Part shown: piece by piece, positions 7,484 through 14,827 of the stretch
Numbering within the stretch: position 1 is the stretch's first letter
How the letters are laid out: each line of letters begins with the position of its first letter
Assembly: GCA_937952995.1 (NCBI GenBank)
Contig: CALFYB010000189.1
Coordinates: forward strand, 1-17,201
DNA length: 17,201 nucleotides
From: an uncultured Caulobacteraceae bacterium
GTDB lineage: Bacteria > Pseudomonadota > Alphaproteobacteria > Caulobacterales > Caulobacteraceae
Direction of reading: 5' to 3'
Position numbers and translations under genes: made by a program
Notes under the pieces: model-generated
Databases searched by the model: none
What the model saw: only the letters and a program-made list of their open reading frames with translations
Told to the model about the DNA's origin: nothing

Positions 7484-7540
7484 ATCGGTTTAAGGCCGGG
7501 TTGAGCAAGCTTTCGCTGCGGCACCCGGCCCTAATCGGTT
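7484..7540. repeat. Short inverted-repeat element flanked by direct repeats
   Basis: In the 113-base gap between two minus-strand genes, 7491-7501 (TAAGGCCGGGT) and 7523-7533 (ACCCGGCCCTA) are inverted copies matching at 10 of 11 positions, with a 21-base spacer. The block is bracketed exactly by the direct repeat ATCGGTT at 7484-7490 and 7534-7540. The inverted repeat could also act as a hairpin at the end of the acyl-CoA ligase transcript, but no T-run follows it in that direction. Confidence 0.5.
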
Positions 7541-7548
7541 GACCCTGC

Positions 7549-9132
7549 TCAGGCGACGGTCTCTTCAGCCATGAACTGATCGCGCAGTTCGCGCTTCAAC
7601 ACCTTGCCGATGGCGCTGCGTGGCAGGACATCCATCAGCTTCAAAGCGGCCAGCCTTTGGGTCTTGCCTAGCTTGGCATTGGCCCAGTCTCGGACCTCGT
7701 CCGCCGTTGCCGTCGCCCCAGCCTTCAGGGTCACAAAGGCCACCGGCGTTTCCCCCCAGCGATCCGACAGGGCTCCGACCACGGCCGCTTCGAGCACGGC
7801 GGGATGGCCGACAATGACGCTTTCCAGATCACTCGGATAGATGTTGAAGCCGCCGGAAATAATCATGTCCTTCTTGCGGTCCATGAGGGTCAAGAAGCCC
7901 TCAGCGTCAAACCGGCCGACATCGCCCGTGCGGATATAACGAAGGCCCTCTGGGCTGATCCACTCGGCCTCGGCGGTCTTGCCGGGCTGATTGTGATAGC
8001 CGTTCATCATGGCCGGAGAGCGACCCACGACCTCGCCGACCTCGCCGGCGGGCAGTTCGCGGCCCTCCTCGTCGATCAGGCGCACATCATGGCCGGGCAG
8101 AGGCTGACCGACCGTGTGGAGCTTGTCGGGATGCTCGTGCGCGATCAGGCCGCAACTGCCGCCGCCCTCGGTCATGCCGTAATATTCGATCAGGCCACCG
8201 GGCCAGCGCTTTAGGATGTCCGCCTTGAGCGCCGCGCCAAACGGGGCGCTGGTGCAGAACTTCATCTGGAAGCTGGACAGGTCGTAGTCGCCAAAGGTCG
8301 GCTGTTCGAGGATGCGGCGATACTGCACGGGCACAAGCATGGCGTGGGTCACACGGTGCTGGTGGGCGAGCTTGAGGAAACCCAAGGCGTCGAACTTGTC
8401 CATCAAAACCGCCGCGCCGCCCATGCCCATGGTCGGGAAGAAGCTGACCAAGGTGGTGTTGGAATAGAGCGGCGTCGACAACAGGGTCACTGACCCCGGG
8501 CCATAGCCCAGACCCCCGCCCCGGCCGGTATGGGACCAGCGCATCTCGTGGGACTGGACAATGCCCTTGGGCGTGCCCGTGGTCCCGGACGAATAGATGA
8601 TATTGAAGGGCATGGACGGCGTGACCGACACTGGCGCAGGCTTAGACCCGGCTGGAGCCAACCACGCTTCATAAGAACCGCCAGCATCGGAACCATCCAA
8701 GGCGGTCAGAGGCATGGTCAGGCTGATGCCCTCCAGCGCCTTGGCCACCGACTTGTCGAGGAAGAAACGCTTCGCGCCGCAGTCCGCCAGCATGATAGCG
8801 AGGCTCTCCGGCGTTGATGAGGGTGCCAAGGGCGCAACGGCCACCCCGGCCCTTAAGCCGCCCAAGAAGGTAGCGGCATAGGCGACAGACGATCCGGCAC
8901 AGATCGAGATCGCTTCACCAGGCTGAACACCATCGCGCTGAAGGGCCGCGGCGATCTGATCCATTCGGGCATCCAGCGCCCCATAGGTCATGATCTCGTC
9001 GTCCTTGATCAAGGCGGGCGATTCGGGACGGGCCCGCGCATTGAAGCGGATCAGGTCGGACAAAAGGCCAAAGGGCTGTTCCAACAGGGCGACATGGCCC
9101 TGTTCAGCGGCAGCCTGATCAGAAGTGGTCAT
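7549..9132 (-). CDS. AMP-forming acyl-CoA synthetase (FadD/class I adenylate-forming enzyme)
   Basis: This 527-residue enzyme belongs to the adenylate-forming superfamily, which activates a carboxylic acid with ATP and then joins it to CoA. All core motifs are present, numbered from the chosen start. The P-loop YSSGTTGTPKG is at 180-190, 'IEYYGMTEGG' ends at 324, RTGD is at 401-404, the hinge region 'LMDRKKDMIISGGFNIYP' ends at 433, and the catalytic lysine is Lys510 in 'SAIGKVLKRELR'. The frame stays open back to 9189, but ATG 9132 is preferred because GGGGAAGGAAA lies just before it, while the upstream ATG lacks a ribosome site. Substrate length cannot be predicted; medium/long-chain fatty acids or aromatic acids are possible. 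The gene is divergent from the secreted hydrolase gene, with 216 bases between them. No beta-oxidation genes are adjacent. Confidence 0.92.
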   Translation of the reverse strand: MTTSDQAAAEQGHVALLEQPFGLLSDLIRFNARARPESPALIKDDEIMTYGALDARMDQIAAALQRDGVQPGEAISICAGSSVAYAATFLGGLRAGVAVAPLAPSSTPESLAIMLADCGAKRFFLDKSVAKALEGISLTMPLTALDGSDAGGSYEAWLAPAGSKPAPVSVTPSMPFNIIYSSGTTGTPKGIVQSHEMRWSHTGRGGGLGYGPGSVTLLSTPLYSNTTLVSFFPTMGMGGAAVLMDKFDALGFLKLAHQHRVTHAMLVPVQYRRILEQPTFGDYDLSSFQMKFCTSAPFGAALKADILKRWPGGLIEYYGMTEGGGSCGLIAHEHPDKLHTVGQPLPGHDVRLIDEEGRELPAGEVGEVVGRSPAMMNGYHNQPGKTAEAEWISPEGLRYIRTGDVGRFDAEGFLTLMDRKKDMIISGGFNIYPSDLESVIVGHPAVLEAAVVGALSDRWGETPVAFVTLKAGATATADEVRDWANAKLGKTQRLAALKLMDVLPRSAIGKVLKRELRDQFMAEETVA

Positions 9133-9258
9133 GGCGGTTTCCTTCCCCAATAGTCTCGCGAGATCGCAAATTCTTGTTGGGTTCGACATAGCCCAAGACC
9201 CGGCACAGACACAAACATCCCTTGGTCACACGCCCAAAAATCAGGGGCCGCCCGCCCT

Positions 9259-9276
9259 CTAGATTTCTCAGTCTAG
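9259..9276. promoter_or_regulatory. Small dyad in the divergent promoter region
   Basis: CTAGA and TCTAG form an inverted repeat (9259-9263 and 9272-9276) with an 8-base spacer. It sits centrally in the 9133-9348 gap between the divergent acyl-CoA ligase and hydrolase genes. The arms are only five bases, so this could be chance. It is noted as a possible operator because both genes would be within its reach. No clear promoter hexamers were recognised in the gap. Confidence 0.18.
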
Positions 9277-9348
9277 TCTTTTGGTCGGTTTCAGAAGAGA
9301 GTTCGCTATAGCATCCCGTGCAAGAGGGTGCTGAAGGCGGAATTGAGG

Positions 9349-10404
9349 ATGTCGCGTGCCCTACACATCGCGTCGGCCTTGGCCATCAACTTGACGGCGG
9401 GCCTTATCAGCGGCCCCGCCCTTACCCAGACGATCGCCCCACCTTCGGTGCAGCAAGACAAGGCCAGCAAGGCCTATGACCAACCGGGCCCCTACACGGT
9501 GCAAGCCGCCGAAGGGGCTTGGAAAGATGATCGCCGTGCGCGTCTCATCCCGTTCCTGATCCGCTATCCCAAGGATGCGCCCGGCCGTCTGCCTGTGGTG
9601 ATTTTTTCGCACGACCTTGGCGGTTCGAAGGAGAGCGCCGCCTACTATGCCGACCATCTGGTGAGCCATGGCTATGTGGTGTTGAATGTGCAGCATCCAG
9701 GCTCAGACCTAAGCATCTGGGGCGGCCAACGCCCTGATCTAAAAAATCCGAACATCAGCGCTGAAATCCGCAAGGCCGTGTCGCCGCAAAGCGCGATGGA
9801 CCGGTTCCAAGATATTTATCTGGCAGTCTTCGCGCTCCACAGCCTTGATCGTCAGCCCGGAGCCCTAAAGGACCGGATCGATCTGACCCGTATCGGCATG
9901 TCAGGCCATTCCTACGGCGCAACGACCACCCAAGCCATGGCTGGGCAGGCCTTCGCTCGGGGTCGGAAAATGGGTCACCCCGAATTTAAGGCCTTTCTGG
10001 CTATGAGCCCCGCAGGGGCTGCGGACGGGCACAATGCCGATGCCTTTGGCGATATTACCCGCCCCTTCCTGTTCCTCACCGGCTCGGATGATGGCCAAAC
10101 GCTCAATGGTAAGGTCCTAGAGGCCTCGGAACGGCAAAAGCCCTACTTGGCGATGAAGCGCGCACCGTCGGCCTTGGTCGTGCTCAATGGTGCCGACCAT
10201 CTGGTCTTTTCAGGCCGCCAAGAGATGGGCTTTAGCAAACCCAAGGACGAACGGTTTCGGCAACTGATCAAGGCCTCAAGCCTAGCCTTTTGGGATGCCG
10301 AATTGAAGGACGATCCAGAGGCGCGGACGTGGCTAATTGGACAGGGGATGGCGGCACTGGCTGGCTCGGATGCTCAGATCCAGTCGCGCAACATGGACCG
10401 CTGA
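9349..10404 (+). CDS. Secreted alpha/beta hydrolase (PAF-acetylhydrolase/dienelactone-hydrolase-like)
   Basis: This protein of 351 residues from ATG 9349 is an exported serine hydrolase. The first ~27 residues ('MSRALHIASALAINLTAGLI...ALTQ') form a Sec signal peptide. The body is an alpha/beta hydrolase: 'LPVVIFSHDLGGSKE' (81-95) supplies the oxyanion-hole strand, the nucleophile elbow GHSYG has Ser188, 'FLFLTGSDDGQ' holds the probable acid (Asp247 or Asp248), and the histidine is His284 in 'NGADHLVF'. The overall plan resembles the predicted dienelactone hydrolase/platelet-activating-factor acetylhydrolase group, which cleaves esters or short acyl groups. The natural substrate is unknown. 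The frame also has an upstream GTG (9328), but ATG 9349, with AAGGCGGA before it and the signal peptide at its start, is the better choice. It is divergent from the acyl-CoA ligase gene and ends 35 bases before tRNA-His. Confidence 0.85.
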   Translation: MSRALHIASALAINLTAGLISGPALTQTIAPPSVQQDKASKAYDQPGPYTVQAAEGAWKDDRRARLIPFLIRYPKDAPGRLPVVIFSHDLGGSKESAAYYADHLVSHGYVVLNVQHPGSDLSIWGGQRPDLKNPNISAEIRKAVSPQSAMDRFQDIYLAVFALHSLDRQPGALKDRIDLTRIGMSGHSYGATTTQAMAGQAFARGRKMGHPEFKAFLAMSPAGAADGHNADAFGDITRPFLFLTGSDDGQTLNGKVLEASERQKPYLAMKRAPSALVVLNGADHLVFSGRQEMGFSKPKDERFRQLIKASSLAFWDAELKDDPEARTWLIGQGMAALAGSDAQIQSRNMDR

Positions 10405-10439
10405 CCGCGTCTCATCTCAAGGGGCTGTGGATTTTGGGA

Positions 10440-10516
10440 TGGTACCGCCTCTCAGGCTTGAACTGAGGACCTCCGGTTCCACAAACCGGCGCTCTAACCA
10501 ACTGAGCTAAGGCGGC
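10440..10516 (-). tRNA. tRNA-His (GTG anticodon)
   Basis: The minus strand folds into a complete 77-base cloverleaf with encoded CCA. The acceptor is GCCGCCT/AGGCGGT, the anticodon stem CCGGT/ACCGG with loop TTGTGGA (anticodon GTG), and the T arm CTCAG-TTCAAGC-CTGAG. The first acceptor pair is a G1-U72 wobble, the discriminator base is A73, and the encoded base before G1 is A, not G. The G-1 that almost all histidine tRNAs carry is therefore not in the gene. This combination is known from a clade of alphaproteobacteria whose HisRS has co-adapted. Confidence 0.95.
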
Positions 10517-10659
10517 TCGCATCGCGAGAGAGGGCGTTTTAGTCGGCATGGCGGCTGGGATCAAGCCGCCGTTTGCAGGTTCGAGACGATTGCGTTCAAT
10601 CTCTTGCTTCGCGCAGGCCAAGCCGCCATTCTGAACGGCAAAATTAGGGGCGAAATAGC

Positions 10660-11547
10660 ATGTATGAGATCCGGACTCGGCAGATCGAAGCCAATGGCCT
10701 GACCTTCACCATCGATGAGTGCGGTGAAGGGGACAATATCGCCCTTTGCCTGCATGGCTTTCCGGAAAGCCGCTTTAGCTGGCGCGAGCAATTGCCCCTC
10801 TTGGCCGCCAAGGGATGGCGGGCGGTGGCCCCGGACCTGCGCGGCTATGGCGGCACCACGCGCCCTGCTCATAAGAAGGACTACGAGCTGCCCAATCTGA
10901 TCGCTGATACCGCTGCGCTCTATGATGCTTTGGGGGCCAAGCGCCGTCTGCTGGTCGCTCATGACTGGGGCGCGATCATCGCCTGGACCTTCGCAATCGA
11001 AAAGACCCGCGCCCTTGATGGGCTGGTGATCATGAATGTGCCCCACCCGGCCGTGTTCCTGACCGGCCTGCAAAAGGGCTGGGAGCAGCGCAAGAAGAGC
11101 TGGTACGCCCTATTTTTCCAACTGCCCGTGCTGCCCGAGCTAATGATGACCGCCAAGGGGGCTAGGGCCATCGGTCAGGCCTTTGTCGGCATGGCCATCG
11201 ACAAATCGCGCTTCCCCAAAGAGGTGCTCGACCACTATCAGCAAAATGCCCTTCAGCCCGGGGCCATGACCGCCATGATCAACTATTACCGGGCCAACAC
11301 CAAAACCCTCGCCGCCTATGGGCCCGGGCTTGCGGCCAAGATCGAGGTGCCGACGGTGATGATTTGGGGCGAGGAGGATACCGCCCTCAGCATTAGCTTG
11401 ACCGAGGGATATGGTCCCTATGTCAGTGATTTCACCCTGCACCGCCTGCCCAATGTGTCTCACTGGGTTCAGCAAGAAGCGCCGGAGAAGGTCAATGAAC
11501 ACCTATCCGATTGGCTGAAAGCCAAGGGGCTAGATCTGGCGGGCTAA
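10660..11547 (+). CDS. Epoxide-hydrolase-type alpha/beta hydrolase
   Basis: These 295 residues form an alpha/beta hydrolase of the epoxide hydrolase/haloalkane dehalogenase branch. HGFPES at 32-37 is the oxyanion-hole motif of soluble epoxide hydrolases. The nucleophile is Asp102 in 'LLVAHDWGAIIAW', an aspartate rather than serine, which sets this branch apart from esterases. Asp240 in 'IWGEED' and His268 in 'NVSHWVQQEAPEKV' complete the triad. 'INYYRANTKT' in the cap region supplies tyrosines that could act as epoxide-ring proton donors, and 'APDLRGYGGTTRP' is typical. There is no signal peptide, so it should be cytoplasmic. The start is ATG 10660, after AGGGG. Its last 18 bases overlap the 3' end of the convergent M48 peptidase gene. 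HGFPES favours epoxide hydrolase over dehalogenase, but the substrate is unknown. Confidence 0.87.
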   Translation: MYEIRTRQIEANGLTFTIDECGEGDNIALCLHGFPESRFSWREQLPLLAAKGWRAVAPDLRGYGGTTRPAHKKDYELPNLIADTAALYDALGAKRRLLVAHDWGAIIAWTFAIEKTRALDGLVIMNVPHPAVFLTGLQKGWEQRKKSWYALFFQLPVLPELMMTAKGARAIGQAFVGMAIDKSRFPKEVLDHYQQNALQPGAMTAMINYYRANTKTLAAYGPGLAAKIEVPTVMIWGEEDTALSISLTEGYGPYVSDFTLHRLPNVSHWVQQEAPEKVNEHLSDWLKAKGLDLAG

Positions 11548-12381
11548 GTCGTCGGACAGCCAACCGCGCTGGGTCAGATAGGCTTGCAGCGCAGACATTC
11601 GCGTCTGGTCTGACGGATGGGTCGATAGCCACTGAGGCGGGGCCTTTTGGGTCCGCTCAGCCGCCATATTCTGCCACAGGTGCAGGGCCTCAACGGGCCT
11701 GAAGCCAGCGGTGTGCATGAAATCGACACCGATCCGGTCAGCCTCCAGTTCGTGCTGGCGCGAAAACGGCATCAGGACGCCGAACTGCACACCTGCGCCC
11801 AAGACTGCGGCAATCTCCTTGCCATGCTTAGCATCACTGTTGGCAACGGCGAGGTCCGCTGCGGCTAGTCCGACCTGAGCGACCATGGTCTGAGACACCC
11901 GCTCTGCAGCATGATGCGCCGTGACGTGGCCGGTTTCATGGCCCAAGACTGCGGCCAACTGATCGTCATTGACCACGGCCTTGAACAGCCCGCTATTGAC
12001 CCCGACCTTGTTGCCGGGGAGCACGAAGGCATTGGCCTCTGGATTGTCAAAAACCGCATATTCCCAAGGCTGCGCGCCGCGCCCAGCCGCCTCAACGATC
12101 CGCTGACCGACCGATCGCACGCGGCGGTTCATCTCCCGATCTTGCGACAGTTTCTGTGTGCGGAGCGCATCGCGCCATGCGGTCAGTGACAGCTGGACCA
12201 ACTGCTCATCGCTAACCATCAACAGCTGATCGCGGCCAAGCTCGGCATTGTAAGAACAGCCCGCCGTAAAGGCGACGACGGTCCCGGCCGCTAGCCCCCG
12301 AACCAGATCGCGCCGCGACAGGCGCAAAGCCGGCCGGATTTGGCCGCTATGGCCGTGGTCATGATGGTCGGTGAGGCACAT
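11530..12381 (-). CDS. M48 family zinc metallopeptidase, probable Tat-exported lipoprotein
   Basis: A peptidase M48 (BepA/LoiP-type) protein of 283 residues from the chosen start, ATG 12381. The zinc site is HETGH at 148-152, with the third ligand Glu213 in 'HELEADRIG'. 'NAFVLPGNKVGVNSGLF' before it and STHPS at 253-257 are further family blocks. Such periplasmic enzymes act in outer-membrane protein quality control. The N-terminus has twin arginines (23-24, 'LSRRDLVRG'), a hydrophobic stretch and the lipobox TAGC with Cys42, so export by Tat followed by lipidation is likely. A His-rich run, HHDHGH, precedes the twin arginines. The frame continues to an ATG at 12426, adding 15 unconvincing residues; neither start has a clear ribosome site. 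The 3' end overlaps the epoxide hydrolase gene by 18 bases on the opposite strand. Confidence 0.86.
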   Translation of the reverse strand: MCLTDHHDHGHSGQIRPALRLSRRDLVRGLAAGTVVAFTAGCSYNAELGRDQLLMVSDEQLVQLSLTAWRDALRTQKLSQDREMNRRVRSVGQRIVEAAGRGAQPWEYAVFDNPEANAFVLPGNKVGVNSGLFKAVVNDDQLAAVLGHETGHVTAHHAAERVSQTMVAQVGLAAADLAVANSDAKHGKEIAAVLGAGVQFGVLMPFSRQHELEADRIGVDFMHTAGFRPVEALHLWQNMAAERTQKAPPQWLSTHPSDQTRMSALQAYLTQRGWLSDDLARQI

Positions 12382-12487
12382 AAGCAAAAATCCAAGGGTC
12401 TGCGCACCTGAAGTCGGGCCCAACATAGAAGAGGTGCCAGATGAGCGCTAGAGGCACCGGCACAGAGCCAACCGAAATCTAGATAAC

Positions 12488-12515
12488 AAAAAACCCCGAG
12501 GGCGGACCCTCGGGG
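12488..12515 (-). terminator. Rho-independent terminator of the exbB-exbD-tonB operon
   Basis: On the minus strand, CCCCGAGGG (12515-12507) and CCCTCGGGG (12502-12494) form a perfect 9-base-pair stem with a 4-base loop, followed at once by six Ts (12493-12488). It lies 30 bases after the tonB stop codon. On the plus strand no T-run follows, so it acts in one direction. The strong fit makes it the clearest regulatory element in the window. Confidence 0.93.
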
Positions 12516-12544
12516 CGTTCTGTCTGGTCAAAGACCGGTAGATC

Positions 12545-13243
12545 CTATCGTGGGAGAACCCAACGAATACGGGTCTGCCAGGTGGCTTCGACCGGGTTAC
12601 CGTCCACCAACTGTGGCTTCATCTTCCAGAGGCTTGCGACCTTTTTCGTCGCTTCCCCGAAGCCGAAGTCGGCGGGATCTTCTGCGAGCACTTGGCAGTT
12701 TACCAGAGCGCCCTTCGTCGTCACCACGCACTTGATGGTCGCCGAACCTTCTTTCTCGAGCCGCTGAGCACGTTCCGGATAGAACCGGGCGTAGTCATCG
12801 CCGTTAGGCTTGCGGGTCCAGGTCGGGTTCGACACCACTGGCGGAGCAGGAGGGGGAGGAGCATCGACCACCTTGGGCCGGGCTTCTACCTTATCTTCCT
12901 TCTTCACCGGTGGAACCTCCAACGGCGGCGGCGGCGTCACGTCAGGTGGCGGGGCCACTGGGGGACGCGGCTGCAGCTTAGGCGGCGGCGGCGGTTTATT
13001 GTCCGGCGGTGGAGGCGGCGGTGGCGGCGGAGGTGGCTTATAGATGTCCACCTTCGTCGCTTCGTCCGAGTACTCCTGCATCTTGGGTTCGAACTTCACC
13101 TTCCAGAGGTAAAGTCCGAGCAGTCCGTGGAAGATCATCGAGACCGTGATCGCGACCGTAGTGCCCGTACTACGTTTCTTACGGACCGCCCCGTCGAAGG
13201 GGTTGTGCACCGGATGGGCAACGTCTTGCTGTTCTTCAGCCAT
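12545..13243 (-). CDS. tonB: TonB energy-transducing protein
   Basis: TonB carries inner-membrane proton-motive energy to outer-membrane receptors for iron complexes, vitamins or sugars. The 232 residues show the full plan: a short cytoplasmic N-terminus, one membrane helix at about 28-47, a periplasmic proline-rich spacer (70-137), and a C-terminal TonB domain (about 150-232). Ser35 and His39 in the helix ('SMIFH') match the SxxxH pair on which TonB function depends. The spacer contains eleven prolines in a row (70-80), then five more shortly after, alternating with Lys/Val/Glu patches as expected for a stiff rod. The TonB domain has two cysteines (172 and 183) that could form a disulphide in the periplasm. 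The gene starts nine bases after the exbD stop and ends 30 bases before a strong terminator, so it is last in the operon. Confidence 0.93.
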   Translation of the reverse strand: MAEEQQDVAHPVHNPFDGAVRKKRSTGTTVAITVSMIFHGLLGLYLWKVKFEPKMQEYSDEATKVDIYKPPPPPPPPPPPDNKPPPPPKLQPRPPVAPPPDVTPPPPLEVPPVKKEDKVEARPKVVDAPPPPAPPVVSNPTWTRKPNGDDYARFYPERAQRLEKEGSATIKCVVTTKGALVNCQVLAEDPADFGFGEATKKVASLWKMKPQLVDGNPVEATWQTRIRWVLPR

Positions 13244-13252
13244 GCGCAGCCC

Positions 13253-13687
13253 TTACTTCGAGTTGTCTTCGCCGATCAGTGCGACGCTATAGAACCCGTT
13301 ATCCTGGAGCCCATTCATCACGCCCATAAAATCACCGTAAGAGGTGTTCTTATCAGCCCGAATGAAGATGCGCTCTTTGGTAGGGTCGCGTCGTCCAATC
13401 TGCTTTTTGAGGTCATCGCCCAATGTTTCCGCGGAGGTAATGAAGTCCCCAATGTACACGTCACCAGATTCCTGGATCGAAATATACACCGGCTTGGGCG
13501 GGTTCTGACTGGGCTTGGCAACGGCCGTGGGCAGACTAACGACCACCGACACAGTGGCGAGCGGAGCTGCCACCATGAAGATGATCAGCAGAACCAACAT
13601 CACGTCCACCAGAGGTGTCACATTGATGTCGGCATTCTGCCCAAGATCGAACCTACTCCCGCCCGACTTTGAAAGTTTGGCGGCCAT
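13253..13687 (-). CDS. exbD: ExbD biopolymer transport protein
   Basis: This 144-residue protein has one membrane helix near its N-terminus and a periplasmic domain, the normal layout of ExbD/TolR. 'DINVTPLVDVMLVLLIIFMVAAP' (20-42) is the signature helix, and Asp28 in 'PLVDVML' is the proton-carrying aspartate needed by the motor. The C-terminal part ('ERIFIRADKNTSYGDFMGVMNGLQDNGFYSVALI') matches the periplasmic fold. It starts five bases after exbB and ends nine bases before tonB. TolR is the main alternative, but adjacency to tonB, and the absence of tolA, tolB or pal, decides for ExbD. Many Caulobacterales systems carry two exbD genes in tandem; only one is seen here. Confidence 0.93.
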   Translation of the reverse strand: MAAKLSKSGGSRFDLGQNADINVTPLVDVMLVLLIIFMVAAPLATVSVVVSLPTAVAKPSQNPPKPVYISIQESGDVYIGDFITSAETLGDDLKKQIGRRDPTKERIFIRADKNTSYGDFMGVMNGLQDNGFYSVALIGEDNSK

Positions 13688-13692
13688 GGATG

Positions 13693-14577
13693 TCAGGCCC
13701 CTTTGTCGAGTTGACGTGACATCGCATTGAGCAGTTCCACAACGAAGCCTTCAGAACGGGTGCCGTAGGCGGAGATCCGGGTCTGGAAGTAGTTGTAGAA
13801 GATCATCGATGGAATAGCCGCGAACAGGCCGATACCGGTGGCGAGAAGCGCTTCGGCGATGCCGGGGGCGACGACGGCCAGGTTGGTCGTGTTGGTGTTC
13901 GCAATACCGATGAACGAGTTCATGATGCCGTAAACCGTACCGAACAGACCGATGAACGGACCGGACGAGGCGACGGAAGCGAGGAACTGCATGCCGTTCG
14001 AGAGGCGCTTAGCCAAGGAACCCTGAACCGCGGACACTGCAGAGCTAGCCCGCAGGACGGTTGATTCACGGTGTTCGCCGCCGATCTTAAGACCAGCTTG
14101 ACGCGAAAGCACGATTTCCATGCAAGCTGCGGAGGCCATGTCGGCCAGCGGGTTACCAACGAAATCGTCAGATCCTGCGATCTTGCCCATTTCGTCGATC
14201 GACTTGGCGGAGCGGAAAGCTTCCACGAAGTTGTCGGAGGCTTTGATCAGCGCACCGAATTCCAAGAGCTTGGTGATCAGCAGTGTCCAAGAGAACACCG
14301 AGGCCAAGGCCAGACCGATCATGACGACCTTAACGACGGGTTCGGCGTCAAGGAACATGGTGATTGGGGTCAGCTTACCGCCGTGGCTGTCAATGGTGAC
14401 AGGCGCTGGTGAGCCAGCTGAAGCTGCCGGAGCGGCTTCGGTTGCGGCTGCAGGCGCGGCTTCAGCAGCGGCGGCAGCGGGTTGATCGGCCGTCTGTGCG
14501 AAGGCCGGCGTGCTCGCCATCAGCGCCATGGCGCCGAAGAGAGCGATGATGGGGGTCATTCGTTTGTTGTCGAGCAT
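13693..14577 (-). CDS. exbB: ExbB/MotA-TolQ-ExbB family proton channel protein
   Basis: ExbB forms the pentameric inner-membrane channel that, with ExbD, uses the proton gradient to drive TonB. The 294 residues start with a cleavable signal peptide (cleavage after about residue 27, 'PAFA-QT'), then an Ala/Pro/Glu-rich periplasmic linker to about 70. Three membrane helices follow: about 81-103, then the pair around 'SSGPFIGLFGTVYGIMNSFIGI' and 'VAPGIAEALLATGIGLFAAIPSMIFYNYF', which are the MotA/TolQ/ExbB family blocks. The N-terminal extension makes it longer than E. coli ExbB but is common in this type. The start is ATG 14577, with AGGA upstream; ATG 14559 has no ribosome site and would cut into the signal peptide. 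It is first in the three-gene operon, so the promoter should lie in 14578-14800. Confidence 0.93.
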   Translation of the reverse strand: MLDNKRMTPIIALFGAMALMASTPAFAQTADQPAAAAAEAAPAAATEAAPAASAGSPAPVTIDSHGGKLTPITMFLDAEPVVKVVMIGLALASVFSWTLLITKLLEFGALIKASDNFVEAFRSAKSIDEMGKIAGSDDFVGNPLADMASAACMEIVLSRQAGLKIGGEHRESTVLRASSAVSAVQGSLAKRLSNGMQFLASVASSGPFIGLFGTVYGIMNSFIGIANTNTTNLAVVAPGIAEALLATGIGLFAAIPSMIFYNYFQTRISAYGTRSEGFVVELLNAMSRQLDKGA

Positions 14578-14797
14578 CTGTCGCCAGTTCCTGATTGGTC
14601 TAGCACGTTAGGACCGAAAGGGTCGTCGCGCGAGAGCGTGTCCACCCTACTGAAAAATGTTCTGCCACTCGTCAAGGGCAAGCCTTGGGTCGTAGGCAGG
14701 GCTGCTGTCTGCATTCCACTGAAACGGGGCTACCCAGTCTTGCAACCCGGACCCCAACTCAACAGAACGCGGCCCCTAGTCCCGGAAGACTGAGAAA

Positions 14798-14827
14798 CCT
14801 TACCGCTAAGTTAGACTTGCGGTAAGG
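14798..14827 (-). terminator. Long hairpin, possible minus-strand terminator
   Basis: CCTTACCGC (14798-14806) and GCGGTAAGG (14819-14827) pair perfectly over nine bases. Inside, AAGT/ACTT (14808-14811 and 14815-14818) adds four pairs after a one-base bulge, leaving a 3-base loop. On the minus strand the stem is followed by TTTCTC and further Ts, so it could end a minus-strand transcript. The stop codon of the 67-codon frame (14811-14813) falls inside it. The T-run is imperfect, hence the moderate score. Confidence 0.45.

Noticed and set aside
10412..10621. 69-codon minus-strand frame
   Set aside because: It runs straight through tRNA-His, which has a perfect cloverleaf; it is not a protein gene.
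12433..12458. GGTGCC/GGCACC inverted repeat upstream of the M48 gene
   Set aside because: Only a 6-base stem with a 14-base loop and no T-run; too weak to call an operator or terminator.
12810..13043. Repetitive GGCGGT-type sequence considered as a CRISPR or tandem repeat array
   Set aside because: The repeats are proline codons in the TonB spacer, with no regular unit or spacers.
12692..13672. 326-codon open frame on the plus strand, antisense to tonB and exbD, with Arg- and His-rich runs
   Set aside because: It is a by-product of the GC-rich proline codons of tonB read backwards. The minus-strand genes have clear families, operon spacing and a terminator.
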